NCBI GenBank assembly: GCA_023458215.1 | Contig: JAEXAJ010000133.1 | Coordinates: 1 to 59,344 of the forward strand | Length of the DNA stretch: 59,344 bases | Direction of reading: 5' to 3' | Source: Bacteroidota bacterium | GTDB lineage: Bacteria > Bacteroidota > Bacteroidia > Bacteroidales > Bacteroidaceae | Part shown: one piece after another, positions 8,896-19,600 of the stretch | Layout: every line of letters begins with the position of its first letter | How positions within the stretch are numbered: the stretch's first letter is position 1 | Notes under the pieces: model-generated | Seen by the model: only the letters and a program-made list of their open reading frames with translations | What the model was told of the DNA's origin: nothing | The model's database searches: none | Position numbers and translations under genes: made by a program

Positions 8896-8981
8896 GGCTG
8901 AAAGCTGAAGATTTCACTGAATGTCCGCTTTCAGCCCGAACGCCTTCTACGAGGGACTTGCGCGAGGCTGAAGGTACTGAA
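8896..8981. repeat. Right end repeat of VirE/HU module 1
   Basis: A 10-base inverted repeat GGCTGAAAGC / GCTTTCAGCC (8896-8905, 8927-8936) lies 28 bases after the HU-HIG stop. The outer motif AGGCTGAAGGTACTGAA follows (8965-8981). Read on the minus strand it mirrors the left end at 6466-6550, with two mismatches in the outer motif. Confidence 0.6.
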
Positions 8982-9179
8982 GGCGAAAAACGGTGAAAGA
9001 ACTTAATATATTTTATACGTATTATTATTAGGAGAGTAGATCCTTCGACTACGCTCAGGATGACAGATACCCCGCTAAATTTCCGTTTAGGCGATAGTGA
9101 ATTAATTATGAGCACTTACTTACCTGATATAATCTTTTTTATACCTTTGCAATCACTTGAATGCATAATACTATGAAAG
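8982..9179. other. Gap before the hybrid regulator: short hairpin repeat and promoter
   Basis: This stretch holds a hairpin ATCCT / AGGAT (9040-9061) around TCGACTACGCTC, a sequence I recognise as a common dispersed repeat in bacterial genomes. It also holds the -7 box of the regulator gene (9142-9149). Nothing else is apparent. Confidence 0.45.
9142..9149 (+). promoter_or_regulatory. -7 box of the hybrid regulator gene
   Basis: TACCTTTG fits TAnnTTTG and lies 30 bases before the ATG at 9180. Confidence 0.5.
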
Positions 9180-12100
9180 ATGAAGTATCTCCTCGCTGTT
9201 CTTTTTCATTTCGTGCTTGTATGCTCGCTGCAAGCCGGTGATTCTTATTACTACTTCAAGCAGATTTCCATTAGAGAAGGGCTACCGTCGTCCGTGACGG
9301 CAATCCATGACGATGAAGGCGGTTTTCTGTGGATAGGGACTATCTATGGCGCCTATCGTTTTGACGGAGAGAAACTAAAGAAGTGTACTTTTCCGAGTGA
9401 ACGGCAGGCATCACCCTACGTCTTCGAAATCTTGAATGACAACGAAAGACGTATCTGGACATTCACCAATCAAGGTGTCAATCTTTACAATCCAAGCGAA
9501 GATACCTTTGAACTATTTCCATCGAAAGGGAATCCTGTCAGTGCCTATACCCTTGTTGCCGATGGAGACCGGGTGGTGTTGCCCATAAAAGGCGAGCTGC
9601 TGAGTTATGACAAAGAGTTGAAAAACTGTATCCGCATTCCCGTTCGCTATCAAGGTGAGCCGGTACTCTTGCTTAAAGTCGCTATTTATGACCCGCAATA
9701 CTACCTGGGCCTTACTTACGAACACACCTTGATACTTGTCGACCGCAAAACCGGAGAAACCCGAACGGCCCCTTTCGATGCCGGGAACCAAGTGTGGGAC
9801 TTCTTCCGCGATTCCGAAAACCGATACTGGATTGCCATGTACGGCACGGGAATAGCCTGTTACTCCTTGTCCGGGAAACTGATAGACACCTATACCCCTG
9901 CAAACTCCGGCTTGAACAACACCGCCATTCTTGATATCGAAGAACGCAACCGACAGATTTGGCTGGCTACGGATGGAGGAGGAATCAATATCGTGAACCC
10001 TGCCAACCGGCAGATATCGACCCTTACCAACCAGGAAAACAGGCACTTCCCTGCCAATTCCGTAACCTGCCTCAATAATGGAAAGAATAATATGTGGGTG
10101 GGTATGGTGCGTGAAGGGGTGCTTGGAGCAAAAGAAAACTTCATTACGTCCTATTCCCGTTCGGCGGGTAAAGCATCCTTCGGATTATCCGAGAAGTGCC
10201 CGCTATGCCTCGTCGAAGATACGGACGGTACTATATGGATAGGTACCGACGGCGGAGGAGTAAACAGTTTCAATCCGCAAGCGGAGCAATTCACGCATTA
10301 CCCTTCTACCGCCGGCGATAAAATTGTGTCCATGTGCCTTTTTTCCGAAGATGAACTGCTCATCTCCAACTACCTTACAGGCGTGCATCTTTTCAATAAG
10401 CGGACAGGCCACTGCCGCAAGTTTACGATAGTGGATTCCCGGACCGATAGCGAAATGGTCGGCTCGGGCACATCCATCAACCTGCGTGTCAACAGTCTGG
10501 GTGAAATAGAGTTGCATGGTGTAGGCTATTACCGTTATCTTAAGGCGCAGAACCGGTTCATCCCGCTCCGTGCGCCGCAACCCAAGTATAACGGGTCGTG
10601 GATACACATCGGAGATCATCAGTCCATGCCTTACTACTTCAATTCCGGCAACGTCTTCCGCTACAACTACCTCACCGACTGCGTGGAGTCAATCTATGAA
10701 AACAGCGTCCGGCACATCATTGCCGCCGTACTCGATAAAAATGATATGCTATGGGTGGCAGGGCACGACAACCTGACGACCTTCAACCTCCGGACCCGCG
10801 AACTGACTCCGGTGAAATTGCCCGACAACAACGACCTGGTAACTTCGCTCGTTGTCGACCGGCAGGGGACTGTATGGATGGGAACTCCCGGAGCTTTGTA
10901 TGCTTATCATCCCGCGGAAAAGCACTTTGTCATTTATAGCGAGTCGGATGGAGTGATGCCTAACGACTTCCTGCCCAAGCCGGTACTGGTAACCCGTGAT
11001 GACAATGTGTATATGGGCGGTGCCATGGGGCTGGTCAGAGTGAACAAAGCGTTCTATCATGGAGATGACCGGAACGACAATCTGCAACTGAACCTGCTCG
11101 ATCTGCAACTGAACGGTACTTCTGTTTTACCCACTTATGAACAGGGTATATCCGAACTGGAGATTCCATCCAACTTTACTTCACTCGAAGTGCATCTCAA
11201 ACTCGAAGGTGGAGACCTCTTTCGAAAGTGCATCTACCGTTATCAGATTGAAGGGCTGAATGAAGATTATGTAGAATCTTCCAAACCATACCTCAAACTC
11301 CAGACACTTCTTCCCGGCGAATATCGCATCCATGTGCAATGTACCATGAGCAACGGATTGTGGAGTCCGACGTTTACGTTGCTGCATCTTACCGTTCTTC
11401 CTCCCTGGTGGCAGCGTACGTGGTTCATTGCACTGGTTGCATTGCTGCTGGTGGCAGGAGCAGTTTATGTGATCCGCCTTCGTGAAGTGCGGATACAGCA
11501 TGAGTTGCAGGAGAAGGAAAGGCAGATTTATAAAGACAAGGTGAAAGCCCTGATAAACATCAACCATGAGTTGCTAACCCCGCTCACGCTGATTTACTCT
11601 CCGTTGAAGCAACTGTTGAACAGCAGACAGATACCTTATGAACTGCGCGGCAAATTACAGGGTACCTTCAAGCAGGCGCGGCGGATGAAGAACGTCATCC
11701 AGATGATACTGAACATGCGGCGCATGGAGGTGGGGCAGAATGTACTCTCACTCACCTCCACCAAACTGAATGACTGGTTGCAGAATATCATCAGTGACTT
11801 CGATGCCGAGTTCCAAATGCGTAATATCAGCCTGCAATTTAATCCGGATACTCAGATAGACAGTATTTCGTTCGATGCCGGGCAGTGTGAGATTGTGGTT
11901 AATAATCTGCTGATGAATGCTTATAAGTTCAGCAGTCCCGATTCTGTCATTACCGTCTCCACCCATCTCGAAGGAAATGGAGAGTTTGTACGCATCGAAG
12001 TCTGTGACCAAGGCATCGGATTGGGTAATGAAGATCCTCAGAAACTCTTTGTCCGCTTCCAACGGGGCAATCATGGTATAGAGGGGAATGGAATCGGGCT

Positions 12101-13103
12101 ATCTTACGCCAAGCAGTTGGTAGAGATGCATGGCGGACAAATCAATGCGAAAAATAATACGGAGCGCGGCGCTACTTTCTACTTTACGTTGCCGGTGCAT
12201 CAGGAGGCTGGCCGTGTATCTTGTCCGGCAAAACCTTATCTTAATGAGTTTGTGCCCGAGGTGACCGCTCCTCAGGTACAAGAAGTGCAAGAGACAGCAC
12301 AACTTGCCAAGTTCCACTCTATCCTGATCGTGGAGAGTGATCCGGACTTGTGCGACTTCATGGCTGCCAACCTGCAAGCTATCTTTGAGAAAACATACGT
12401 GGCTCATGATGGTATGGAAGCTTTGCCGGTTGTTGTTTCCCAATTACCGCAAATAATCATCTGTGATGTGAAGTTGCCCCGTATCAGCGGACTGGAGTTG
12501 TGCCGTAGAGTGAAGCAGAACCCGGAACTGAATTTTATCCCTGTCATCCTGCTTGCACCCGATATGGATGTGATGAATACCGACGGGTACAAAACCGGTG
12601 CCGATGCTTGTGTAGAAAAGCCGTTCGATATGGATTTGCTGATGACGCAGGTGCAGAATATGCTGAATAACCGCAATATTATTCGCAAGCGTTATCAGAC
12701 TACTCCGAACACAGACAAACTCTCCGGTGTCAAAGCCGGAAATTATATCGAAGAGCAGTTTGTTATTCATCTGAATAAAGTGATTGCTGAAAACCTGTCC
12801 AATACGGAACTAGATGTAAATATGGTGGCAAAGCTGATGCGTATGAGCCGCGCTTCACTCTATAGCAAGATGAAAACGATTATGGGAGTCGGGGTTAATG
12901 AATATATAACTAAGCAACGCATCCGGTACACTGAAGAACAATTGATAACGACGGATTTGAGTATTCGTGAAATATCGGAACAGGCGGGATTCCTGCACCA
13001 ACGTAATTTCAGTGCCACGTTCAAGGGTATCACGGGATATAGTCCTACGGATTATAGAAAAAACAAACTATCCCCCGAATCCTTAAAAGGAGACGAGGAA
13101 TAG
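9180..13103 (+). CDS. Hybrid two-component system sensor/regulator (HTCS)
   Basis: This 1307-residue one-protein signalling system starts with a signal peptide (MKYLLAVLFHFVLVCSLQAG). A periplasmic two-propeller sensor (~25-650, Reg_prop motifs such as GFLWIGTIYGAYRFDG and TVWMGTPGALYAY) and a Y_Y_Y domain (~660-740) follow. One membrane span lies at ~745-766 (WFIALVALLLVAGAVYVIRL). The histidine kinase has phospho-acceptor His796 in NHELLTPLTL, and an HATPase domain (DQGIGLG, GNGIGLSYAK) follows. The receiver domain has Asp1096 in ICDVKLPRISG, and an AraC-type HTH ends the protein (~1200-1300). HTCSs sense glycan breakdown products and activate nearby susC promoters. It converges with the sulfatase-SusD-SusC operon, its likely target. 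Confidence 0.95.
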   Translation: MKYLLAVLFHFVLVCSLQAGDSYYYFKQISIREGLPSSVTAIHDDEGGFLWIGTIYGAYRFDGEKLKKCTFPSERQASPYVFEILNDNERRIWTFTNQGVNLYNPSEDTFELFPSKGNPVSAYTLVADGDRVVLPIKGELLSYDKELKNCIRIPVRYQGEPVLLLKVAIYDPQYYLGLTYEHTLILVDRKTGETRTAPFDAGNQVWDFFRDSENRYWIAMYGTGIACYSLSGKLIDTYTPANSGLNNTAILDIEERNRQIWLATDGGGINIVNPANRQISTLTNQENRHFPANSVTCLNNGKNNMWVGMVREGVLGAKENFITSYSRSAGKASFGLSEKCPLCLVEDTDGTIWIGTDGGGVNSFNPQAEQFTHYPSTAGDKIVSMCLFSEDELLISNYLTGVHLFNKRTGHCRKFTIVDSRTDSEMVGSGTSINLRVNSLGEIELHGVGYYRYLKAQNRFIPLRAPQPKYNGSWIHIGDHQSMPYYFNSGNVFRYNYLTDCVESIYENSVRHIIAAVLDKNDMLWVAGHDNLTTFNLRTRELTPVKLPDNNDLVTSLVVDRQGTVWMGTPGALYAYHPAEKHFVIYSESDGVMPNDFLPKPVLVTRDDNVYMGGAMGLVRVNKAFYHGDDRNDNLQLNLLDLQLNGTSVLPTYEQGISELEIPSNFTSLEVHLKLEGGDLFRKCIYRYQIEGLNEDYVESSKPYLKLQTLLPGEYRIHVQCTMSNGLWSPTFTLLHLTVLPPWWQRTWFIALVALLLVAGAVYVIRLREVRIQHELQEKERQIYKDKVKALININHELLTPLTLIYSPLKQLLNSRQIPYELRGKLQGTFKQARRMKNVIQMILNMRRMEVGQNVLSLTSTKLNDWLQNIISDFDAEFQMRNISLQFNPDTQIDSISFDAGQCEIVVNNLLMNAYKFSSPDSVITVSTHLEGNGEFVRIEVCDQGIGLGNEDPQKLFVRFQRGNHGIEGNGIGLSYAKQLVEMHGGQINAKNNTERGATFYFTLPVHQEAGRVSCPAKPYLNEFVPEVTAPQVQEVQETAQLAKFHSILIVESDPDLCDFMAANLQAIFEKTYVAHDGMEALPVVVSQLPQIIICDVKLPRISGLELCRRVKQNPELNFIPVILLAPDMDVMNTDGYKTGADACVEKPFDMDLLMTQVQNMLNNRNIIRKRYQTTPNTDKLSGVKAGNYIEEQFVIHLNKVIAENLSNTELDVNMVAKLMRMSRASLYSKMKTIMGVGVNEYITKQRIRYTEEQLITTDLSIREISEQAGFLHQRNFSATFKGITGYSPTDYRKNKLSPESLKGDEE

Positions 13104-13159
13104 TTCATGTTGGAATGGTAATGAATCTCTTCTTTCGGCACTGATGTAATTATAATCTT

Positions 13160-14740
13160 TTAGTCTTTATAGACGTTCCGTATCGGATCGTCATACTGCT
13201 CCTGTAGTTTTAATAATTCTTTTTTCAAGTCCTTTGTAATCTGTTCAGTGCCCGGTTTGCCATAGATATTATTCATCTCGCTCGGATCGGTTTTCAAGTC
13301 ATACAATTCCCAGCAATCAATGTCTCTATAGAAGTGTATCAGCTTGTAGCGGTCGGTACGTACACCATAATGGCGGCGAACGGCATGCTCAGCAGGATAT
13401 TCGTAGAAGTGATAATACAGCGAAGTACGCCAGTCGGGCACCTTCTCGCCTTTCAATAGAGGCAGGAATGATACACCGTGCATGTCTTTGGGAACTTCTA
13501 CACCAGCCAAGTCGAGGATGGTAGGCCCGTAATCGATATTCTGTACCATTTCGTCAATATCACCCTGCTTGCCACCGGGCATACGAACCAGCAACGGAGT
13601 GCGGAAAGACTCTTCGTACATGAAACGTTTGTCGAACCATCCATGTTCACCCATGTAGAAACCTTGGTCGGAGGTGTACACAATCATGGTATTCTCCAGC
13701 AGATTGTGTGCTTTCAAATAGTCCAGTACACGGCCTACATTGCGGTCTACTGAATGGATGACACGCATATAGTCGTGCATGTATTGCTGATACTTCCATT
13801 CGGCAAGCGCTTTGCCTGACAGCTTGTCCTTCTTGAATTTGGCGATAATGGGATCGTAATGCTTGTCCCATGCAGCTTTCTGTTCGGGGTTCATGGCATT
13901 GTAGATGCGACGTCCGGCAGCTTCAAGACCTGTAGTTGTATGAATCTCGTTCTCTTTGTCAGCCATCTTCAAGTCATAGACGATATCCATGTCTTCGATG
14001 ATACTCATTTCTTGTTTGGAAGCTGGAATGCGACCTTCGTACTTGTCGTAGAAGTTATCAGGCATCGGGTACACTACATCGTCGTAGAGGTCAAGATCAC
14101 AAAGGTCGGGCATCCAGGTACGGTGTGGAGCCTTGTGATGAATAAAGAGACAGAAAGGCTTGCTCTCGTCGCGGATGCTGTCCATCCAGTTGAGGGCAAG
14201 ATCCGTGGTGATGTTGGTGGCATAGCCTTCGCGTACCAACTTCTCGCCATTCTTGATAAAGGTGGGGTTGTAGTAGTCGCCTTGTCCGGTGAGTATATCC
14301 CAGTAGTCAAATCCGGTAGGATCGGAAATGAGATGCCACTTGCCGATCATTGCCGTCTGGTAGCCTGCCGCCTGTAGTAGTTTAGGGAAGGTTTGCTGGC
14401 TGCCGTCAAAAGGTTTACCGCTCTCGTTGTCGGTGTATCCGTTTGCGTGGCTATGCTTGCCGGTAAGGATGCAGGCACGGCTGGGACCACTCAGCGAATT
14501 GGCTACGAAACTGTTCGTGAAACGTACTCCTTCTTTGGCGATGCGGTCAATGTTGGGTGTTTGTATGTAACGCTGGTCGTAGGCACTGATGGTCTGGAAC
14601 GAGTGGTCGTCGCACATGATGTAGACGATGTTCATGGGCTTCTTGGGCTCATCTGCTTTCTTGGTTGCACAAGAGGAGAGCGACGTTACCGCCGCTGCTC
14701 CTGTGAGACCAAACAAGATTGTTGATGTAATTTTACTCAT
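13160..14740 (-). CDS. Sulfatase, S1 family, lipoprotein
   Basis: A signal peptide with lipobox LSSC puts the lipid cysteine at residue 24. The metal-site motif NIVYIMCDDHS (Asp44-Asp45) and the activation motif SGPSRACILTG follow. Ser84 of SxPSR would be converted to formylglycine by an anaerobic maturase (anSME), which is not encoded in the window. Other conserved parts are IGKWHL, HKAPHRTW and TSDQGFYMGEHGWFDKR. The sequence resembles the N-acetylglucosamine-6-O-sulfatase branch used on host glycans, but I would not fix the substrate from sequence alone. It is the last gene of the SusC-SusD-sulfatase operon, 27 bases after SusD. Confidence 0.9.
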   Translation of the reverse strand: MSKITSTILFGLTGAAAVTSLSSCATKKADEPKKPMNIVYIMCDDHSFQTISAYDQRYIQTPNIDRIAKEGVRFTNSFVANSLSGPSRACILTGKHSHANGYTDNESGKPFDGSQQTFPKLLQAAGYQTAMIGKWHLISDPTGFDYWDILTGQGDYYNPTFIKNGEKLVREGYATNITTDLALNWMDSIRDESKPFCLFIHHKAPHRTWMPDLCDLDLYDDVVYPMPDNFYDKYEGRIPASKQEMSIIEDMDIVYDLKMADKENEIHTTTGLEAAGRRIYNAMNPEQKAAWDKHYDPIIAKFKKDKLSGKALAEWKYQQYMHDYMRVIHSVDRNVGRVLDYLKAHNLLENTMIVYTSDQGFYMGEHGWFDKRFMYEESFRTPLLVRMPGGKQGDIDEMVQNIDYGPTILDLAGVEVPKDMHGVSFLPLLKGEKVPDWRTSLYYHFYEYPAEHAVRRHYGVRTDRYKLIHFYRDIDCWELYDLKTDPSEMNNIYGKPGTEQITKDLKKELLKLQEQYDDPIRNVYKD

Positions 14741-14767
14741 TTTTTTCTATTTAGTTAGTATTAAGGA

Positions 14768-16630
14768 TTACCATCCGGGGTTCTGTTCCCATTTTTTGTT
14801 TGTTCTTTCAATCATTGCAGGCTGGATGGGCAACAGATAATCACGGTCTACGTTGAACTTCCATCCGTCTTTATAACCTGCCGGGCTGGTGGGGATAATA
14901 TAGCGCAAGGCATCACCCGGATTTCCGGTGAGGAAGAGGTTGTTGCCCGAAGCTTGGTCGTAAATCAACTTGCCACCATACTTTGGATTATTTTCAAGAT
15001 CACTGCCTGTAAATAGTGCACCTTTGGGCCATTGACCTACTATCAGCTCGCCGGCAGCAGCCCAACGGAGGATATCACTCAGACGGCGCCCTTCGCAGGC
15101 TTTCTCTATGCGGCGCTCGCGACGTACGGCTTGGATGTACTTATCCAGATTGCGGAAAGGATAGTCGGCGGCTGTATTATATTCCCGGTCAAAGTCGACG
15201 GCGGGCATACCTGCACGGTTGCGCAAGGGTTGCAAGGCATCGATAATCTTCTGTGCATTGGCTGCACCGTCCAACTCGGCAAGAGCTTCGGCATAGTTCA
15301 ACAGAATATCGGCATAACGGAACTGAATGGCAGGAGTGGCACCTTTGAACTCTGCATCGAGGCTACCGGTATAGTCTATCTGTACATGTTTGAGCAGTGA
15401 GTAGCCGGTCATGTTCTGATTGTAGGCAGAAGAACCGATCAATGGAGGTACAGTATAAGGACCTTCGTCGGGGCGTAGAATTTGTCCCGGCATGCAGACG
15501 GTTTGGGCTAGACGTGGGTCACGCAAGCAGGGCTGCAATTCGTTACCGAATACTTTCTTTGCTTCTACTACGGCAGTACCTACAAACGGTTTGCCGTCGC
15601 GGGTGAGGTAATCATCTACCAGTGAAGCAGTCACTCCCACACTACCACCACCTTGATTCAGGTAGCGGTTTACATTATTACCTATTTGGTCGCCGTCATA
15701 TTTCTTGAACCATAATACCTCCGGATTGTCGGACAGATCGGTGGTTTGGAACATCTTACGGTAGTCGTTCAGCGGATTGCCTGTGTTATAAATCCTCCAT
15801 ACGCCCTCGCGGTCCATCACCTCTTTGGCGGCAGCGGCAGCCTGGGTAAAGTAATTGCGTATCTTTTCATCAGTAACGGTAGGATCGAAGAACTTGTCAT
15901 TTTTGGCTTTATGATACTTTTCCCAAGTACCTTCGAACAGGGCGACTTCGCTCTTCAATGCGCGGGCTACATCCTTGTGGATGCGCATGGTGGCACTGCT
16001 GTTCTGAAGGCTGAGGTACATTACGGCTTTATCCAGGTCGGCCAGGATGCTGTCGGCAATCACGGTGCGGTTGTCGCGCGGCAGGAACATTGCTTCTTTA
16101 TTTGGGTCGAGCGGGGTGTTTATCCATGTCAATTGTCCGTAGTTTACGAACATCTGGTAGTAATACCAAGCCCGGAAGTAGTAGGCTTCGCCCACATATT
16201 GGTTGTAGGCTGCCGAACCTTTTTCTTGGCAATTTCCCAAGTTACACAACAGGAAGTTGAGGTTGCGTACGGCTGTATAATCCTGCAACTGAGCAGCATT
16301 TCCTAATGATTGTTCACCTGCTAACCGGGAATTTACCGAACTGGCTGCCATGTTGTCGCTCTGTACGTCAAGACCGGCAATACCACTGCCACCGCCGGCG
16401 GCAAAGTCTTGTACGCGCAGTCCGTCACCAAAATTCACTTTCGTATTTGTCGGATTTTCATATTTCGGATTGCCGGTTTGGTAGAACTGGTCGATGTAAT
16501 TTCTTATTTCTCCCGTACTGGTAAAGGGAACCGTAGTAGAGAGCACACCTTCGGGTGATTTATCTAAATCGTAGCAGGCTGTCAGGCTCAGTACGAGTGT
16601 CATGCTTAGGAATATATTTCTTTTCTTCAT
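14768..16630 (-). CDS. SusD-like glycan-binding lipoprotein (sulfatase operon)
   Basis: The start at 16630 (MKKRNIFLSMTLVLSLTAC) is preferred to an in-frame ATG at 16657 that lies inside the susC end; an ATG at 16639 is also possible. The lipobox cysteine is residue 19. Typical SusD features are GEAYYFRAWYYYQMFVNYG, the TPR-like helices, FRYADILLNYAEALAELDG, IRRERRIE-type VRRERRIEKACEGRRLSDILRW, and the closing NPGW. It sits on the outer face of the outer membrane as the lid of the SusC transporter encoded just upstream, 13 bases away. The ligand is unknown but is probably a sulfated host glycan given the adjacent sulfatase. Confidence 0.93.
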   Translation of the reverse strand: MKKRNIFLSMTLVLSLTACYDLDKSPEGVLSTTVPFTSTGEIRNYIDQFYQTGNPKYENPTNTKVNFGDGLRVQDFAAGGGSGIAGLDVQSDNMAASSVNSRLAGEQSLGNAAQLQDYTAVRNLNFLLCNLGNCQEKGSAAYNQYVGEAYYFRAWYYYQMFVNYGQLTWINTPLDPNKEAMFLPRDNRTVIADSILADLDKAVMYLSLQNSSATMRIHKDVARALKSEVALFEGTWEKYHKAKNDKFFDPTVTDEKIRNYFTQAAAAAKEVMDREGVWRIYNTGNPLNDYRKMFQTTDLSDNPEVLWFKKYDGDQIGNNVNRYLNQGGGSVGVTASLVDDYLTRDGKPFVGTAVVEAKKVFGNELQPCLRDPRLAQTVCMPGQILRPDEGPYTVPPLIGSSAYNQNMTGYSLLKHVQIDYTGSLDAEFKGATPAIQFRYADILLNYAEALAELDGAANAQKIIDALQPLRNRAGMPAVDFDREYNTAADYPFRNLDKYIQAVRRERRIEKACEGRRLSDILRWAAAGELIVGQWPKGALFTGSDLENNPKYGGKLIYDQASGNNLFLTGNPGDALRYIIPTSPAGYKDGWKFNVDRDYLLPIQPAMIERTNKKWEQNPGW

Positions 16631-16643
16631 AATATTCATTGAA

Positions 16644-19600
16644 TTATAAGTTAACAACTAAACCAAAAGATACTACTTTATTCATCGGGTAATTCTTACC
16701 ACCCTCAGCAGTGTAGCTTGTTTTTGCATAGATGGCTTCGGGATCGAACATTCCCTTCAAAGGGGTGAATGTAAGCAGATTCTCGCCTGAGAAGAATACC
16801 TGTACTTTTTGCAAGCCTACTTGGGTAGTCCATGCGGTAGGAATCTCATAACTTACGGTCAGATTCTTCAGACGGCAGTATGCCCCACTCTGCAAGTAAC
16901 GATCGCTGGTGGTCATGGTCTTGTCGCGGAAAGGAACTACACCTCCCGCCGTATGGATGTAAGGTTTGGGGTAGTATGCGCCTTTGTTGTTTTCGGTCCA
17001 GTAGTCCAGGTGCTCCTTAAATACAGTCACTTGAGCATAAGGACCGCTTCCCCAGAAGTATGCTCCCGTACCCGGATCCCAGTCGCGCTTGCCCACACCT
17101 TGGAACATAGCACTTACTGTCACGCCTTTCCAACTAATAGAACCATTGATGGTGTATTGATAGCGTGGAGTCGTATTGCCAATGACAGTCATGTCGCCCA
17201 TATCACCCAGTTTGTTGGTTCCTTTATTGACTTTCTTGTCATCGTTCAAGTCGAGGTATTTAACGTCACCCGGCTCCCAAGGTTTACCACTGATGAAGGA
17301 CATATCGTAGGCTGCGTTATAAGCATCGGCTTCTTGTTGTGTCTGAATGAGGCCGGAGGCGCGATACCCCCATATTTCACCGGCTTTCTTGCCTTTGTAC
17401 CAAGTATTGGCCGGGTCTGGGTAGGTCTCTTTCTTGGTAATAGGATCAATAGTGCCCGCATATTCTGTAACCACAGCAGTTGCATCAGAGAGTGAGCCAC
17501 CAATGCTATAGTCGATGTCTTTGCCGATCTTGCCACGATAGTTCAATACAAGTTCCCATCCACGGTTGCGCATACGGGCATTATTGGTTTTGGGAGCGGC
17601 TGCACCGAAGAAGTCGGGGAATGCATCACCCGGGCCCAGCATGTCTTTTGTATCACGTTGGAATACATCGAATGAACCGGTGAGCGAGTTGTTGAAGAAT
17701 CCGAAGTCCAGACCGATATTCTTGCTTTCTACCTTTTCCCAGGTAGTGTTCGGATTAACAACTAGCGGAGATTTAGTAAACATGTTGCGTCCGTCAGCGA
17801 AGATATAGTTGCCTAATGCATTGTTCAGGTCCATGGTGGCGGCAAATGTATACAGTCCTGCACCTGCCTGATTACCCAATAAACCGTAAGAACCCCGTAA
17901 CTTCAGGTTAGAAACTACCTTTTCGAGCGACATCATAAACTTCTCACGGCTGATGTTCCATCCTAATGAGGCAGAGGGGAAGAAACCCCAACGGCTGTTT
18001 TTGGCAAAGCGTGAAGAACCGTCGTAACGTCCGTTCAATTCAATCAGGTAGCGACCTTCGTAATCGTAATTGACACGTCCGAAGAATCCGCGGGTAGCCC
18101 AGCCATTGCGGGTGTCGACTACTGTTTTGTCGCCTGTACCCATACCTACGTTCGGATTAGTGGTAGAATAAAGTCCGGTAATGGCGTTCTTCATATAGCT
18201 GTATCCCAGGTCTTCTTCCTGGTAACCTGCCATCAGGGTGAAGTTATGAGCATCTGCCACTGTAAAGAGGTAGTTGGTATAGAGATTGATAGACTGATAA
18301 CGTTCACGTTCGTAGCTGCGGGTAAATTTACCGTCGGGCGACATACCCAATTCGTCACGTACACCTTTTGAAGTGCTAACGCCATCGGCACCATAGATAA
18401 GTGGACTTACGTTCAATGCTTCATATTCTTTATTATCCAGTTTATAAGTATAGTCAAAGAAGATGAACCAATTCTTGAGAGGCTGGATATCTGCTCCAAT
18501 GGTGAAGTTCATGCGGTCGTTCTGAGTCTTGGTATAAGTACCGCTTTGTAGGTAAGGAATCATACTGAGTTCAGTAAAATGCCCGTTAGGGTCTACTGGT
18601 GAAACGGTAGGACGGAAACGTGCCAATGAATGATAGAAGCCTTCGCTGATACCACCGTCACCGAACGGAGTATTCTGGTCTGAATGCATGAACTTTGTAT
18701 TGACCTTGATCTTCATCCACTTTGTAATCTGTGAAGTTACGTTTGTAGCAAAGTTATAACGGCTGTAGTCCATATCGGCATAACGCAGAATACCGTCTTC
18801 GGAATAATAACCACCGGAAATGTAATACTGGGCTATCTTACCACCGCCACTCATGCTGACGTTGTGATTCTGCTTGAATGCCCAGTCTTTATAATGAAGG
18901 TCGAAGTAGTTGGTATTGCCCACACCCGATTCGGAGTTCTCGAAAGCGGGATTCATATTTGAATTCTTGGGAAGTTCATACCAAGGGTCTACGCTGCTGG
19001 GATCTTTGATATATTGTTGCAACTTACTGATTTTTTCATCGCTGTACAGGCGGGGAGAACCGGCATTGACGCATCCGGCATTCCAGTACTTCGCAAATTC
19101 ATAGGAATCTACCATGTCGGGCAATACGGTAGGAGCACTCCAACCCACTGTTCCCTGATAGTTAATACGCATCTTGCCTTCTTCACCTTTCTTGGTGGTA
19201 ACAAGGATAACGCCGTAAGCGGCACGTGCACCGTAGATAGCACAGGCGGCAGCATCCTTCAGTACCGAAATATTCTCAATATCATTGGGGTTGACATCAG
19301 AAAGACTCATTTCGACACCGTCTACCAGAATATAAGGATTGGCGTTATTGTCGAGGTTACCTTGTCCGCGCAGGCTCAGCGTTCCACTTGAACCGGGGCG
19401 ACCGGTATTGGAGTTACTTACTAACAATCCGGGTACCATACCCTGCAAACTCTGTGTGGCATCGGCTACCGGGCGACGTTCGAGCGCATCGCCTTTTACG
19501 GAAGATACAGAACCGGTGAGATTGACTTTCTTCTGTACGCCATAACCTACGACAACTACTTCATCAAGCACTTCCGAGTCGTCGGATAATACGATAATAA

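Noticed and set aside
9040..9061. Operator of the hybrid regulator
   Set aside because: The ATCCT/AGGAT hairpin with TCGACTACGCTC resembles a widely dispersed genomic repeat, so it is not good evidence of a specific regulator site.
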